DNA of 24,007 nt from DTU049 sp033809015 (lineage in GTDB: Bacteria > Bacteroidota > Bacteroidia > Bacteroidales > DTU049). The stretch lies in NCBI GenBank assembly GCA_033809015.1, contig JAPXMM010000023.1, positions 1 to 24,007 on the forward strand. Direction: 5' to 3'. The notes beneath the pieces are model-generated. The model searched no databases. It had not been told where the DNA came from and saw nothing but the letters and a program-made list of their open reading frames with translations. This document shows, in pieces, positions 9,301-16,592 of this stretch (position 1 is the first letter of the stretch; every line of letters begins with the position of its first letter). The position numbers were made by a program, and so were the translations under genes.

Positions 9301-10785
9301 ATTAATAGATAAGTAAGTCATTTTAAATGAATTATCAACTGCACTCCATTCTACTTGAGTATTGCTTTTCAAATAATACGAGAATATATCTGAACTATCT
9401 ACCAACATTGTAGTATCTATATAATAATTTATTGCATTATTGTCTAAAAAAACTTTTTCTTTTATAATAACTCCATTTTTTACTATTTGAAATCTTACAG
9501 TATCACTTAAAGGTGGTGCTGTAAGTGTACCCTCAATTTTTACTATTCCCTTAAAAGGCATTTCTAGTAGACTTTTATTAGTTACTGTATAATCATCATC
9601 AGAAGTGAACATAAATACATGTTTACTATCTGCATCTATCCTTGGAATATCATAACTTGAATAATAAGCTTTACATCGCCATTGTAATTTATTAGTATCT
9701 ATATTATCATTATCAAATAATCTAAAAAATACTTTATCTCCTTTACTAATTACCGGTATATACACTGAATCTTTCATCATAGATACATCGTGTGTGCTAA
9801 TACTATCCATTAATAATGTAGAACCATTATATTCTATACTATATTTTATCCATTTTTCTTGACTATCATTATCATTACCATTATATGAAATATCATTACA
9901 TATCCATATACCTTGTCTATTACTATAAGGAGCTATCCACATCCTCACTACATCTGTTGGTTTATATATTTTAGGAGTTATAATATCTTTAAACATCGTA
10001 GTATCTACCCCATTTTCTATGTATACAGTATCACAACCCCCTAAAATGATAACATTTGAAAGAAATGGTATGAATTGAGGTATACCATTATCATTCAATT
10101 TATTATAATATATATTCCCATCTTTTGCGAAATCTACCAGTCCGTCACCATTAGCATCTACAAAATAAGAGTTTGTGATTGATTTTGTTTCTGAATATTC
10201 ACCTGCTACATTAACTGATAAAGCTTGTGTTATCCCTGCATGCACATCCAGACCCAAACCATTTGTCTGAGATCTGTCATTCCCTAATCCATTTAAACTC
10301 GGTATCTCATAAGAATAATATGGCAAAAATCTCACATGATTAATATTATTTGGATCTATTTCCAGCGGATAATATGAGATATCATCGGTGTTTCTCCTTA
10401 CTACCTTATCTGGCAAACCATCGCCATTTATATCCATCAAAATAGATAAATTTTTATTCCAAGATTCATCATATGAATAAGATAAATTGATACTATTTTT
10501 TTTATTTTGTGAACCACCAAAACCCGCCCCACTAGCTAATTCAGCACCTTTACCCCAAGTTTTATTATTACCTATAGCTGTAGCTTTACCGAATAGTGTT
10601 CCACTTTTTAAGTTAGCATTAGGTACATCTATTATATAAGGACCTGAAAAATAATTAGTTTTACTGTAATATTGAAAAGTATAATTTTTAACTGTAGAGC
10701 TTGGCTGACCAGCTACATAATGCTTTACGCTATCAAGGAGTGTTTTACTAAAATCACCAGTTTTATATTTTAGTTTATTTATCAC
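3325..10785 (-). CDS. Giant FG-GAP/TcdB-like/YD-repeat (Rhs) protein with M23 peptidase tip
   Basis: 2486 residues. In order: FG-GAP/VCBS-type calcium loops (DINGDGLPD near 116, DANGDGLVD near 210, then near 843, 933, 1018 and 1105); a TcdB middle-region block (YYGGKYNREDKTFYGF near 1190); YD repeats from about 1375 to 2075; the Rhs-associated core at about 2203-2305 (YHPDHLGSAS ... YFGARYYDSDLSVW); and a C-terminal M23/LytM metallopeptidase at about 2310-2486. The M23 active site is complete: HxxxD at His2341/Asp2345, HLH at His2441/His2443, and a second catalytic-type His2404 (YAHLSE). In the Rhs/Tc families the core forms a shell that holds the tip; M23 enzymes cleave peptidoglycan cross-links, so the tip is probably a cell-wall toxin. 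Start: GTG, two codons after an in-frame TAA, with no Met before about residue 114 and no signal peptide or SpvB-type N-terminal region. The gene is therefore probably 5'-truncated, though the rest is intact. Confidence 0.9.
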   Translation of the reverse strand: MINKLKYKTGDFSKTLLDSVKHYVAGQPSSTVKNYTFQYYSKTNYFSGPYIIDVPNANLKSGTLFGKATAIGNNKTWGKGAELASGAGFGGSQNKKNSINLSYSYDESWNKNLSILMDINGDGLPDKVVRRNTDDISYYPLEIDPNNINHVRFLPYYSYEIPSLNGLGNDRSQTNGLGLDVHAGITQALSVNVAGEYSETKSITNSYFVDANGDGLVDFAKDGNIYYNKLNDNGIPQFIPFLSNVIILGGCDTVYIENGVDTTMFKDIITPKIYKPTDVVRMWIAPYSNRQGIWICNDISYNGNDNDSQEKWIKYSIEYNGSTLLMDSISTHDVSMMKDSVYIPVISKGDKVFFRLFDNDNIDTNKLQWRCKAYYSSYDIPRIDADSKHVFMFTSDDDYTVTNKSLLEMPFKGIVKIEGTLTAPPLSDTVRFQIVKNGVIIKEKVFLDNNAINYYIDTTMLVDSSDIFSYYLKSNTQVEWSAVDNSFKMTYLSINTMPPIQVDTSSIMSTLIYRPYIEYSLYANDMQPSVHYYTTVQGDILFRISFTDASAAGNLVISIKNKHKSIKEIKYNVNGGNMDVYIPLGFTTDSLQDLYFDVYTDNIELAKKISSAYVWDGNPTANSYYAGVHTIYPDSMWIFGNLNRNWGQFTYTHDADVYDPINESLLYIANTSLNTFTFDALSDPGIISGLSSNPETWYNQIDSLLNAHNITNPMDEVFGYMYLDMADKKWKGVKAKGIVDKRTMSTEKWVQNIDTDWSDVEPDNDNNEYEDETLKSEDMEEFIYSPFPVIVPGHRISAIIKISETDNWSFSASVGPNRENQDTSNFDIGFNITKSKQKMQGEFMDMNGDGYPDVISDTRIQYTTPYGDFEKYGRNIGNILITENKSRSLGANAGTNFSFNEYTTNGKGYKVRVKGSVGSSSIWGDNIRTVAYQDINGDGLPDHIYVDDDDVYKVRLNKGYCFENNGFVLNNLGMPWANNSFYQNESGAGSVEFEAWESSISLGISFTYSEDGEKYFMTDVNGDGLADKLIVDGSNHKLYVNINTGNGFLANEPMGTFNNYSFVNRSSTQGGNGAVTFAIPAFICKFIINPSGNKRKSSSAVRGQLMDINNDGYADLVFSTSEDKMIVYYSNLGKVNLLANITNPIEKGISIDYELTACSQEMPQRIMAMKSAEIIVSSIQPGSSMYNEFEYYGGKYNREDKTFYGFDSIKTYQYNTAYPRHIYRIITEKYHTNDFRFKGLKKYEEVADSAGNKYIATKYTYVLKDIPTGAVIDTTTIPCYGVYPALLYEDRYFYEGQPTYSIHTKKEYNHTSYGNISLFKDYGDVNDPNDDVTVNIEYLWSQDLINKHILTCAKEVVIHSLAGGNDIVVRRRGAEYDNNGRMTAIHVLNDNGTSTTNFKYDNYGNITYAEFPADINNEHKSITINYDAEVFTYPIQVSDESGYSSSAIYDYRIGKPLKTIDIAGQEMQYTYDADGRMTTVRAPNEIANNIPYTIKFSYPTHINNGWGNIWAKTKYYNPGHDDIVITTLCNVLGMQTALKRTSVIYDTITQTNKNMITLSNVVFYDAMGRINKSFYPQVKDYDTTFMILTNIDTTHLAPPTITYYDVLDRKVKITTPDQRNTYMSYGFGTDKFDQLRFMTEITDPNGIKSSIYKDARNLQTTIKDALGGQTGFKYDAIGQLLESSDPENFITRYTYDMIGQLIEREHPDAGTTRYTYDNAGNMIAMQTQNLIDNGDTEIDYIYHLGRLMEIHYPENPEMNVYYKYGAPGTGNQSGRLIKQQDATGVQTFKYGNMGEMIRNTRTIMLPKGENYTFEMNWQYDSWNRISSILYPDGENVKYNYNQGGDLENITSSKPGYMTTDIVSFIGYDKFGSRLRIDYGNNTRAEYTYDSLNRRLLYLKSWNSDGEIMQNIRYKYDNVDNIINIENYAQTLADGMGGLYSYGYKYDELYRLINSEGIWQGEMGITQYKLGMSYTPSGRIINKYENANTFINGSMNNLNREYNYIYDSYQPHAVRKVNDNSTIKYDANGNMVMYENETAGVSARRQAWDEENRIGAVGDRRYLSTYVYDAGGDRVLKMAGFHNQMWINNENLINFANLNEDKVMYLGGYMVVTDKEYTKHYYIEGERICSKIGGGFLLAHADMYHPIPPIHGSNYDELSTAMLEQMMRDVNEVGYDGDHTIYPDIFKSLHIFYDKNDQEDLKYFYHPDHLGSASFVTNADGYVEQHIQYLPFGELFVSQRNSEFDSRYKFTAKELDNETSYTYFGARYYDSDLSVWLSVDPMSDKYPSTSAYMYCVGNPIRLIDVNGEYWGDPLKKMKVRRNSVKNTFGPVRRNKNGTIKNHQGIDYYAPIGTPVYAINNGIVVKIVNEKQGSDYGTYIVIQHYDENGNPIVDENGKYEYSFYAHLSETSVTVGDNVVENETVIGKTGNTGNAENLKGEDEHLHFEIRTDIDLGKGLEGRKDPNKYVDTKFVIDSNDPTKVIMIENN
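3899..4176 (-). repeat. Rhs core direct repeat, copy within the large Rhs gene
   Basis: Partner of 2461-2738, in the same orientation and with no gaps. It encodes the last ~93 residues of the Rhs core up to the tip boundary. The 53-bp perfect match is at 3905-3957. Divergence is concentrated around 4079-4130, where the encoded residues vary between the copies. Confidence 0.88.
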
Positions 10786-10806
10786 TTTATATTATGTTTA
10801 TATATG

Positions 10807-10814
10807 TAAAATTA
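10807..10814 (-). promoter_or_regulatory. Promoter-like -7 box before the large Rhs gene
   Basis: On the minus strand CATTAATTTTACATA contains TAATTTTA, 21 nt before the GTG start. The same ATTAATTTTAC word precedes the orphan Rhs gene and the secreted-protein gene at 20064. It departs from TAnnTTTG at the last base and has no clear -33 partner. If functional, the truncated Rhs gene has its own promoter downstream of ispG. Confidence 0.35.
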
Positions 10815-10827
10815 ATGATTTTTTATT

Positions 10828-10896
10828 CCCACCTTATCACTATTTTCCGATAACCTTCTTCTCCTCGTCACCCCATTCACCTTGTCACCCAGTCTC
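10828..10896 (-). repeat. G-rich intergenic tract between ispG and the Rhs gene
   Basis: Read on the minus strand this is purine/G-rich (GGGTGACAAGGTGAATGGGG, then TGACGAGGAGAAG). It resembles the tracts at 16388-16431 and 18622-18658, which share words such as GGGTGA, GGTGAAT and GGGGAGAATG. It contains no coding signal. Confidence 0.45.
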
Positions 10897-10909
10897 AAAA
10901 ATAATCCTA

Positions 10910-12391
10910 TTAAATTAAATTGTATTTTTTCAATTGTTTTTCGAATTCATCTATCACATTGTCTATGGGAATGTTTTTAGATACTAATTTGCCATAAATG
11001 TAAATATTAGCTTTATTCATTCCATTGCCTACAATACCTGCTTGAGCTTCTTTCATTTCTCCTGGACCATTTACTATACAACCCATCACTGCCAGAGTGA
11101 GACCTGGATATCGACTAAATCTTTCTTTCACTTCTTTAGTGATTTTTTCTATATCATACATTGTTCTGCCGCATGATGGACACGATATTACTTCTGTCAA
11201 GGTTTTTCTTTTACCTGTGGCTTGTAGTATTTCCCATATATCATTTAGTGTGTCTTGTCGTAGATTATTATCTACTAAATATAAATCTCTCAACCATCCA
11301 TCTATCCATCCTCTACCAAGTATTATACATAATTCGTACAAATCGAATTGGGATGTATTAATTTTTAAGTTTATATATTGATCAGTTTCTAATTTTTTTG
11401 AGATTACTTCAAAAGGATTTAGATTATCTATTTCTATAAAATCGATATAATTAGGAGGTAATCCATCAGCTAAATTATTATTATTAAATATTTTAGGACA
11501 ATATTCTAATGTATAATCATAAATTGGTAGCTGTGGTAATGGTAAAAATTTTTCAAAAGAATTTAAAATATTTTGAGCTGCAGGAATCTCTTTTAATGGA
11601 TCACCTGTTAACGACACTCTAATGGTGTCGCCTATGTCATCTAGTAGCAAATTGCCAATGGCAATAGTAGATTTTATAATTCCTTGTTTATCAATACCAG
11701 CTTCTGTAACGCCAAGATGTATAGGATACAAAAGACCTAAACTATCTAATTTAGAAGTTAAAAGTCTATTTGCCTTAATAGTTTCATAAACAGAACTAGT
11801 TTTGATACTAATCACTAAATTATTGAAATTCAATTTATTAAAAATCAATGCGCTTTCTATTGCAGACTCTATAGCAGCTTCTATATTATTACCATATTTA
11901 TCAATTAATCTAGGAGATAATGAACCTTTATTCACTCCTATTCTCACTGCCACATTATTTTTAATTAATATAGGTATAAATTTTTCTATTTCTAGTTTTA
12001 TAGCGTTGAGCTCTTGCTGATATTGATCTGAAGTATAAGAAATATTATTGGGGAATAAATTAACAAAATTGCCAGGATTAATGCGAATTTTATCAACATA
12101 TTGAGCTGCTATCAGAGCTAATTGTGGGTTAAAATGTATATCAGCAGCTATAGGTTGGTTGTAGCTTTTGGCTAATAAATTTTGTTTGATTAATTTCAGA
12201 GCTTCAGCTTCTTTAACATTTTGTGCAGTAATTCTAACTAATTTAGCATCAGCATTGAAAAGTTTGATACATTGATCCACTGTCTCATCGATGTTGGTAG
12301 TAGCAGTATTAGTCATAGATTGGAAAATAATGGGATAATTGCTACCAATGAAGATATTTCCAACGGATATTTGTAGAGTTTTTCTACGCAT
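10910..12391 (-). CDS. ispG: 4-hydroxy-3-methylbut-2-enyl diphosphate synthase (IspG/GcpE)
   Basis: Catalyses the reductive conversion of MEcPP to HMBPP, the penultimate step of the MEP isoprenoid pathway, using a [4Fe-4S] cluster. I start it at the ATG at 12391, giving MRRKTLQISVGN and 493 residues; the open frame runs further upstream, but that stretch lies within the PBP gene in another frame. The TIM-barrel part shows FQSMTNTAT, ADIHFNP, IRINPGN, GVNKGSL and HLGVTEAG. The cluster domain has Cys404 and Cys407 (CPSCGRT), Cys438 (MGCIVNGPGE) and the active-site Glu445, all in place. Between the barrel (to about 275) and the cluster domain (from about 395) lies an insert of about 120 residues. 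That suits the three-domain IspG of Bacteroidota and Chlamydiae but is shorter than I expect for that group. The ATG follows the PBP stop by one base (TAA-C-ATG), implying translational coupling. Confidence 0.96.
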   Translation of the reverse strand: MRRKTLQISVGNIFIGSNYPIIFQSMTNTATTNIDETVDQCIKLFNADAKLVRITAQNVKEAEALKLIKQNLLAKSYNQPIAADIHFNPQLALIAAQYVDKIRINPGNFVNLFPNNISYTSDQYQQELNAIKLEIEKFIPILIKNNVAVRIGVNKGSLSPRLIDKYGNNIEAAIESAIESALIFNKLNFNNLVISIKTSSVYETIKANRLLTSKLDSLGLLYPIHLGVTEAGIDKQGIIKSTIAIGNLLLDDIGDTIRVSLTGDPLKEIPAAQNILNSFEKFLPLPQLPIYDYTLEYCPKIFNNNNLADGLPPNYIDFIEIDNLNPFEVISKKLETDQYINLKINTSQFDLYELCIILGRGWIDGWLRDLYLVDNNLRQDTLNDIWEILQATGKRKTLTEVISCPSCGRTMYDIEKITKEVKERFSRYPGLTLAVMGCIVNGPGEMKEAQAGIVGNGMNKANIYIYGKLVSKNIPIDNVIDEFEKQLKKYNLI

Positions 12392-12392
12392 G

Positions 12393-14798
12393 TTAGTTCC
12401 AGCTTTTCTTTTTATTTTTTGGCAAAATAAACATAGGAGAAGATTCAGAGGAAATAGAAGGATTGCATAGCATATCTGGTGTAAAGTTTTTAGGCATAGT
12501 GAAATCGCCTTTATACAAATTAATAGTAGAGTCATTATAAACTTTTTGCATAAAGAGTCCCCAAATAGGTAGAGCCATGCTAGCACCCTGGCCTAGTGCC
12601 ATACTGCGAAAATGAATTTGCATATCTTCGCCACCTACCCAGACGCCAGCAGCCAGATTCGGAGTTATTCCCATAAACCAGCCATCGCTATTATCATCTG
12701 TAGTACCAGTTTTACCAGCAACAGGATAAGGAATTTTATAAATATATCTAATGCGGCTACCAGTGCCATAATCGACGACACCTTTCATCAAAGAAATCAT
12801 TTTATATGCAGAGATTTCATCCATCACCTCTTTAGAAGCTCCATAGGGGAAAGTACTAATGATATTGCCGAAACGATCTTCTATTCTTGTAACGAAAATT
12901 GGTGTCTGAGAAACTCCAGAATTAGCAAAAGTAGATAAAGCACTGATCAATTCTAGTAATTTAAGCTCTGCTGTACCCAAGCAGATAGAAGGCACTGGGG
13001 GAATAGTATCTGTTACTCCCATAGATTTGACTAATTCTACAACTGCAGCAGGAGAAGTTTTTTCTTTAATTAAAAAAGCTGATACCCAATTAATAGATAG
13101 AGCAAGAGCTTTAGAAAGTTCTATCATTGTTCCTTCATCCACATTACCAGAATTTTTAGGTGTCCATTGAGAGCCATCAGGCATATCAAAAGTAACCGGT
13201 ATCAAAGGTACTTTAGTACAAGGAGTTAAAGTAGGATCATTGATAAAGGCTGACGCATATACAAAAGGTTTAAATGTAGAACCCACTTGTCTTTTGCCAA
13301 TAGCTGCATTATCGTATTTGAAAAAGCTAAAAGCAGGACCGCCTACATAAGCTCTCACATAGCCAGTTTGAGGTTCTATAGCTACGAAGCTAGCTCTCAA
13401 GAAATATTTATGATAAATAATAGAATCATAAGGAGTCATGATAGTATCTTTTGTACCATTCCAGCTAAAAACGCGCATTTCAGTAGGTTTATGAAAAGCT
13501 TCTTCTATTTCTTCGTCACTAAATCCATTTTTTTTCATATTTATATATCTATCAGTGCGTTTGATAGCCATATTCATAAGGTCTTTTACTTCTTGTTCAG
13601 ATCTTGCACCTATAAAAGGAGCATATTTATTACGTTTAGCTTCTTTGAAAAAACTTGGTTGAAGATCTTTGCTTAGATGCTCTCGCACAGCCTCCTCAGC
13701 ATATCTTTGCATTCTACTATCAATGGTAGTGTAGATGCGTAGTCCATCATTATAGAGATTATAGGAGCTACCATCTGGTTTTTTATTTTTATTACACCAT
13801 CCATATAACGGATCATTGTCCCATCGTTCTTTAGCTTTTTTATAATCAGTTTTATTTTTATACTTCCTAGAGTCAGGTTCTTTAGCAGTCATATATTGTC
13901 TCAAATATTCACGAAAATATGGTGCTAGATCATCAGTAGAAAAAGTAATGCTTTTATCTGGTTTAGAAATATCTTTTTCTTTGATATTCTCAAACTCTTC
14001 TTTAGTGATATAATTATTTTTTAGCATTTGCTTGAGTACTACATTACGTCTTTGCTTGGCATTTTCTGGATTTAGAATAGGATTAAACCTAGTAGTAGCT
14101 TTTAGCATACCAATTAAAATAGCTGATTCATCTAATGATAGATCTGTGGGGTTTTTGCCAAAATAATATAATGATGCTGATTTGATACCATACAATTGAT
14201 AACCAAAAGGCACAGTATTCAGATACATTGCTATTATTTCATCTTTAGAATAATTTTTTTCTAATTTTATAGCAGTCATCCATTCTCTAAATTTGATTCC
14301 TATTAGCTTAATTTTATTAATATCATCTGGACGTTTAAATAAATTTTTTGCTAATTGCTGAGTGATAGTACTACCGCCACCACTACCTTTTTGCTGACCA
14401 ATGATAGTTTTGAAAAACACTCTTGCCAATCCTTTGAAATCAATTCCGCTATGTTTATAAAATCTTTTATCCTCGGTAGATATTAATGCTTTTACCACAT
14501 AAGGACTTATCTTATTAAAGCTGACCCACGATCTATTCTCTTCGTAATAATATTTGCCTATGACATTATTATCTACACTGATGAGCTCACTAGAGAACTT
14601 ATCTAGCGGATTTTCTAATTGCTCAAATGTAGGTATAGGACCTAATAAACCAAAATATACACAAGTAAAAAATATAATTAAAAAACCTAAAATGCTGAAA
14701 AATATTATCCAAAGTGTTTTAAGAAATTTCTTAAATTTTTCATCTTTTGTTTTGAATATCGAAAAAAAATTATCTTTCATTATTTTTAATTTTTTCAA
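12393..14798 (-). CDS. mrcA: Bifunctional class A penicillin-binding protein (PBP1A family)
   Basis: An inner-membrane enzyme that polymerises lipid II and cross-links peptidoglycan; 801 residues, a normal length. A short cytoplasmic N-terminus precedes one TM anchor (about residues 27-50). The GT51 glycosyltransferase domain follows: catalytic Glu109 in STEDKRFYKHSGID, GSGGGSTITQQLAKN, and REWMTAIKLE. The transpeptidase domain carries all three motifs: Ser507-Thr-Phe-Lys510, Ser568-Ile-Asn570 and Lys696-Thr-Gly-Thr. The middle region contains a charged, lysine-rich stretch (about 300-440). The start at 14798 overlaps the end of gldH by 29 nt; an alternative Met at 14780 (MKDNFFSIF) would overlap by 11 nt. 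Either way it is coupled to gldH upstream and to ispG one base downstream. An essential or semi-essential cell-wall role is expected. It is adjacent to, but not part of, the M23-tip Rhs locus. Confidence 0.96.
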   Translation of the reverse strand: MKKLKIMKDNFFSIFKTKDEKFKKFLKTLWIIFFSILGFLIIFFTCVYFGLLGPIPTFEQLENPLDKFSSELISVDNNVIGKYYYEENRSWVSFNKISPYVVKALISTEDKRFYKHSGIDFKGLARVFFKTIIGQQKGSGGGSTITQQLAKNLFKRPDDINKIKLIGIKFREWMTAIKLEKNYSKDEIIAMYLNTVPFGYQLYGIKSASLYYFGKNPTDLSLDESAILIGMLKATTRFNPILNPENAKQRRNVVLKQMLKNNYITKEEFENIKEKDISKPDKSITFSTDDLAPYFREYLRQYMTAKEPDSRKYKNKTDYKKAKERWDNDPLYGWCNKNKKPDGSSYNLYNDGLRIYTTIDSRMQRYAEEAVREHLSKDLQPSFFKEAKRNKYAPFIGARSEQEVKDLMNMAIKRTDRYINMKKNGFSDEEIEEAFHKPTEMRVFSWNGTKDTIMTPYDSIIYHKYFLRASFVAIEPQTGYVRAYVGGPAFSFFKYDNAAIGKRQVGSTFKPFVYASAFINDPTLTPCTKVPLIPVTFDMPDGSQWTPKNSGNVDEGTMIELSKALALSINWVSAFLIKEKTSPAAVVELVKSMGVTDTIPPVPSICLGTAELKLLELISALSTFANSGVSQTPIFVTRIEDRFGNIISTFPYGASKEVMDEISAYKMISLMKGVVDYGTGSRIRYIYKIPYPVAGKTGTTDDNSDGWFMGITPNLAAGVWVGGEDMQIHFRSMALGQGASMALPIWGLFMQKVYNDSTINLYKGDFTMPKNFTPDMLCNPSISSESSPMFILPKNKKKSWN

Positions 14799-15246
14799 AT
14801 TTGAAACTTAACTCTACTACTCCTGGTAATATGCTATCTCGCATGCCATGAGTAACTAATAATGTATAAGTGCCAGTAGTAGAAAATACAAAATTTCTTT
14901 TAATTAAAAAGTCATAAATATAGTTTTTATTACTTTTTTTGCCCATAGATTTACCATTTTCATCATTTAAAATTAATAATAAAGTATCTTGCACGATATT
15001 ACCACTAGGAGGTATATTTTGTACAAATAGATAAATATTAGTATAAGGATATTGCTGAGTAGTTCTCAATATTAGATGTAAATTATATAAATTGGTAGTA
15101 TCCGGTATAGGAATATTAAATTCTTTCCATTCAGTATAATTCCATTTTTCATCATTGAATGCTTTGATATCATAATATTTATTTCTGCTACAAGAGCTGA
15201 AAATAAATATTATAAAAAATAAATAAACTAAAAACTTATTATTCAT
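14770..15246 (-). CDS. gldH: Gliding motility lipoprotein GldH
   Basis: A 158-residue lipoprotein. The signal peptide MNNKFLVYLFFIIFIFSSC ends at Cys19, a type II lipobox (FSSC). The mature part has the beta-rich GldH layout: NIYLFVQNIPP, then DTLLLILNDENGKSMGKK, then FSTTGTYTLLVTHGMRD and LPGVVELSFKFEK. In Flavobacteriia GldH is needed for gliding and linked to type IX secretion. Homologs are also widespread in non-gliding Bacteroidota next to ricT and a class A PBP, exactly as here, so the name alone does not show motility. Its start overlaps the ricT stop by 8 nt and its end overlaps the PBP start. Confidence 0.9.
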   Translation of the reverse strand: MNNKFLVYLFFIIFIFSSCSRNKYYDIKAFNDEKWNYTEWKEFNIPIPDTTNLYNLHLILRTTQQYPYTNIYLFVQNIPPSGNIVQDTLLLILNDENGKSMGKKSNKNYIYDFLIKRNFVFSTTGTYTLLVTHGMRDSILPGVVELSFKFEKIKNNER

Positions 15247-16333
15247 CTTCTAATTTTGATAAATCTTCTTGATTGACACTTTCCACGACAGTAAATTCAC
15301 TAGTAATAGCAAACAGATCTAAGCTATCAGGAATTTCACCTTTTTTATTTAATTCTTGTATTTTGACTACTGCATTCACTGGCAAGCCAAATAGGATATC
15401 CTGATTTTCTAAAGAGTAAAACATAAGATTTTGAAACATATCTGCTTTCACGAAATGAGCTTTTGCTTGTTTTGTGAGCAAAGGAATATCGGTACGTGGC
15501 AGACTATTAATAAATTCCTCGTAAAGAGGTAGCTCATATGATAGACAACATTTCAGTTTAGTGCACAAGCCAGCAAGACGTTGAGGATTGAGGGTGAGTT
15601 GCTGAATACTAGCTGCAGTTATAGATACAGAGCTAAATGTACATTTATATGTAGAACAGCATAATTCTCTACCACAAGGACCTACCCATCCTAGTTTAGC
15701 AGACTCTTGTCTAGCACCTATCTGCCGCATCTCTACTCTTATTCTAAATGCTCCAGCTAATGTTTTGATGAGTTCTCTGAAATCTACTCTATCGTCTGCA
15801 ATATAATAAAATGTAGCCTTGGTGCCATCACCTTGGTATTCTACATCAGTTAATTTCATGTTTAACTTAGAATTTTTTATTATTTCTTTGGTTTTTTTCA
15901 TGACAATTTCTTCGTTTTTAATAGCTTCGAGGAATTTATCAATATCAGCATCTTTAGCAATTCTATACAAGCTCAGTAGCTCGCCATTACTTGTTTTAGT
16001 TTTTTTTCGTTCCATTTGCTTAATAGCTTCTTTACCAGTCAAACTGACCACGCCGATATCGTGTCCTGGTGTAGCTTCTACTGCTACTATTTCACCTATC
16101 TCTAATTGGATACCTGTAATATTTTTATAAAATTGCTTTCTATCATTTTTGAATTGTACTTCTACTATCTCGATAGCTTCTGGGAAAGCTATATAAAAAT
16201 CTTTGTCATGTTTTATATCTTTGTATGAAGTTAGCTTTTGCCACCTATGAGTAAAATGTAGATTTACTTTGCCATCTATTTCTATAGCCATCAAACCTCT
16301 AGCTTGTAAACTTTTAATAGTGTTTAAGTCCAT
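15239..16333 (-). CDS. ricT: PSP1-domain protein, RicT (YaaT) family
   Basis: 364 residues. The PSP1 signature is strong: DRVDFRELIKTLAG, FRIRVEMRQIGARQESA, then GPCGRELCCSTYKCTF and GLCTKLKCCLSYE. Cysteines are at 220, 225, 226, 231, 257, 262 and 263. In Bacillus, RicT is part of the RicA/F/T complex that binds Fe-S clusters and influences RNase Y-dependent RNA processing; in Bacteroidota the role is less clear. The N-terminal region contains IVEVQFKNDRKQF, IGEIVAVEATPGHDIGVVSL, typical of the family, but lacks the Cys-rich extreme N-terminus that I recall in many Bacteroidota homologs. It heads the ricT-gldH-PBP-ispG string, and a TAAATTTG box lies just upstream. Confidence 0.92.
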   Translation of the reverse strand: MDLNTIKSLQARGLMAIEIDGKVNLHFTHRWQKLTSYKDIKHDKDFYIAFPEAIEIVEVQFKNDRKQFYKNITGIQLEIGEIVAVEATPGHDIGVVSLTGKEAIKQMERKKTKTSNGELLSLYRIAKDADIDKFLEAIKNEEIVMKKTKEIIKNSKLNMKLTDVEYQGDGTKATFYYIADDRVDFRELIKTLAGAFRIRVEMRQIGARQESAKLGWVGPCGRELCCSTYKCTFSSVSITAASIQQLTLNPQRLAGLCTKLKCCLSYELPLYEEFINSLPRTDIPLLTKQAKAHFVKADMFQNLMFYSLENQDILFGLPVNAVVKIQELNKKGEIPDSLDLFAITSEFTVVESVNQEDLSKLEDE

Positions 16334-16346
16334 TTATATGTTTTTG

Positions 16347-16354
16347 CAAATTTA
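16347..16354 (-). promoter_or_regulatory. Putative -7 box of the ricT operon
   Basis: On the minus strand the sequence reads TAAATTTG, an exact match to the Bacteroidota -7 consensus TAnnTTTG, ending 13 nt before the ricT ATG at 16333. A clear -33 TTG at the usual spacing is not visible. Confidence 0.5.
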
Positions 16355-16387
16355 ATAAATTTTTCGCTTTCGTGATTAATATATTTT

Positions 16388-16431
16388 GGAGAAGGGGAAG
16401 GTCGGGTGATGGGGAGAATGGGAGACGGGGT
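16388..16431 (+). repeat. G-rich intergenic tract
   Basis: G/A-rich on the plus strand (GGGGAAGGTCGGGTGATGGG and GGGAGACGGGGTGAAT), with little T or C. Similar tracts occur at 10828-10896 (minus strand) and 18622-18658. It has no coding content and runs directly into the heptamer array. Confidence 0.45.
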
Positions 16432-16435
16432 GAAT

Positions 16436-16477
16436 GAGTGATGAGTGATGAGTGATAAGTGATAAGTGATAAGTGAT
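16436..16477 (+). repeat. Six-copy heptamer tandem repeat (GAGTGAT x3, AAGTGAT x3)
   Basis: Three exact copies of GAGTGAT (16436-16456) are followed by three of AAGTGAT (16457-16477). They sit in the divergent intergenic region between ricT and the VWA-protein gene, about 100 nt upstream of each start. A slippage-prone microsatellite of this kind can vary in copy number; whether it affects the flanking promoters is unknown. Confidence 0.85.
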
Positions 16478-16567
16478 GGTTTAAAAGTTTAAACTATTTA
16501 AAACTATTTTCCACAAATGACCACAATTAACTACAATCATTTTTTCATGTGCTACAAAATTTTTTAA

Positions 16568-16575
16568 TATTTTTG
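16568..16575 (+). promoter_or_regulatory. Putative -7 box of the VWA-protein gene
   Basis: TATTTTTG matches TAnnTTTG exactly and ends 17 nt before the ATG at 16593. The region at the expected -33 position contains no good TTG (only TTTCATG), so this is a partial match. Confidence 0.45.
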
Positions 16576-16592
16576 TATAAAACTTTTGATTT

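Noticed and set aside
11161..11381. Plus-strand frames opposite ispG, and 12612-12938, 13287-13676 opposite the PBP.
   Set aside because: Shadows of conserved genes; the sense frames carry all catalytic motifs.
12392..12586. N-terminal extension of the ispG reading frame (65 more codons).
   Set aside because: It lies wholly within the PBP gene in another frame, is hydrophobic and unlike IspG; the ATG at 12391 gives the conserved IspG start and follows the PBP stop by one base.
16436..16477. Could the short tandem units be a CRISPR array?
   Set aside because: Units are 7 bp, contiguous, with no spacers and no cas genes nearby.
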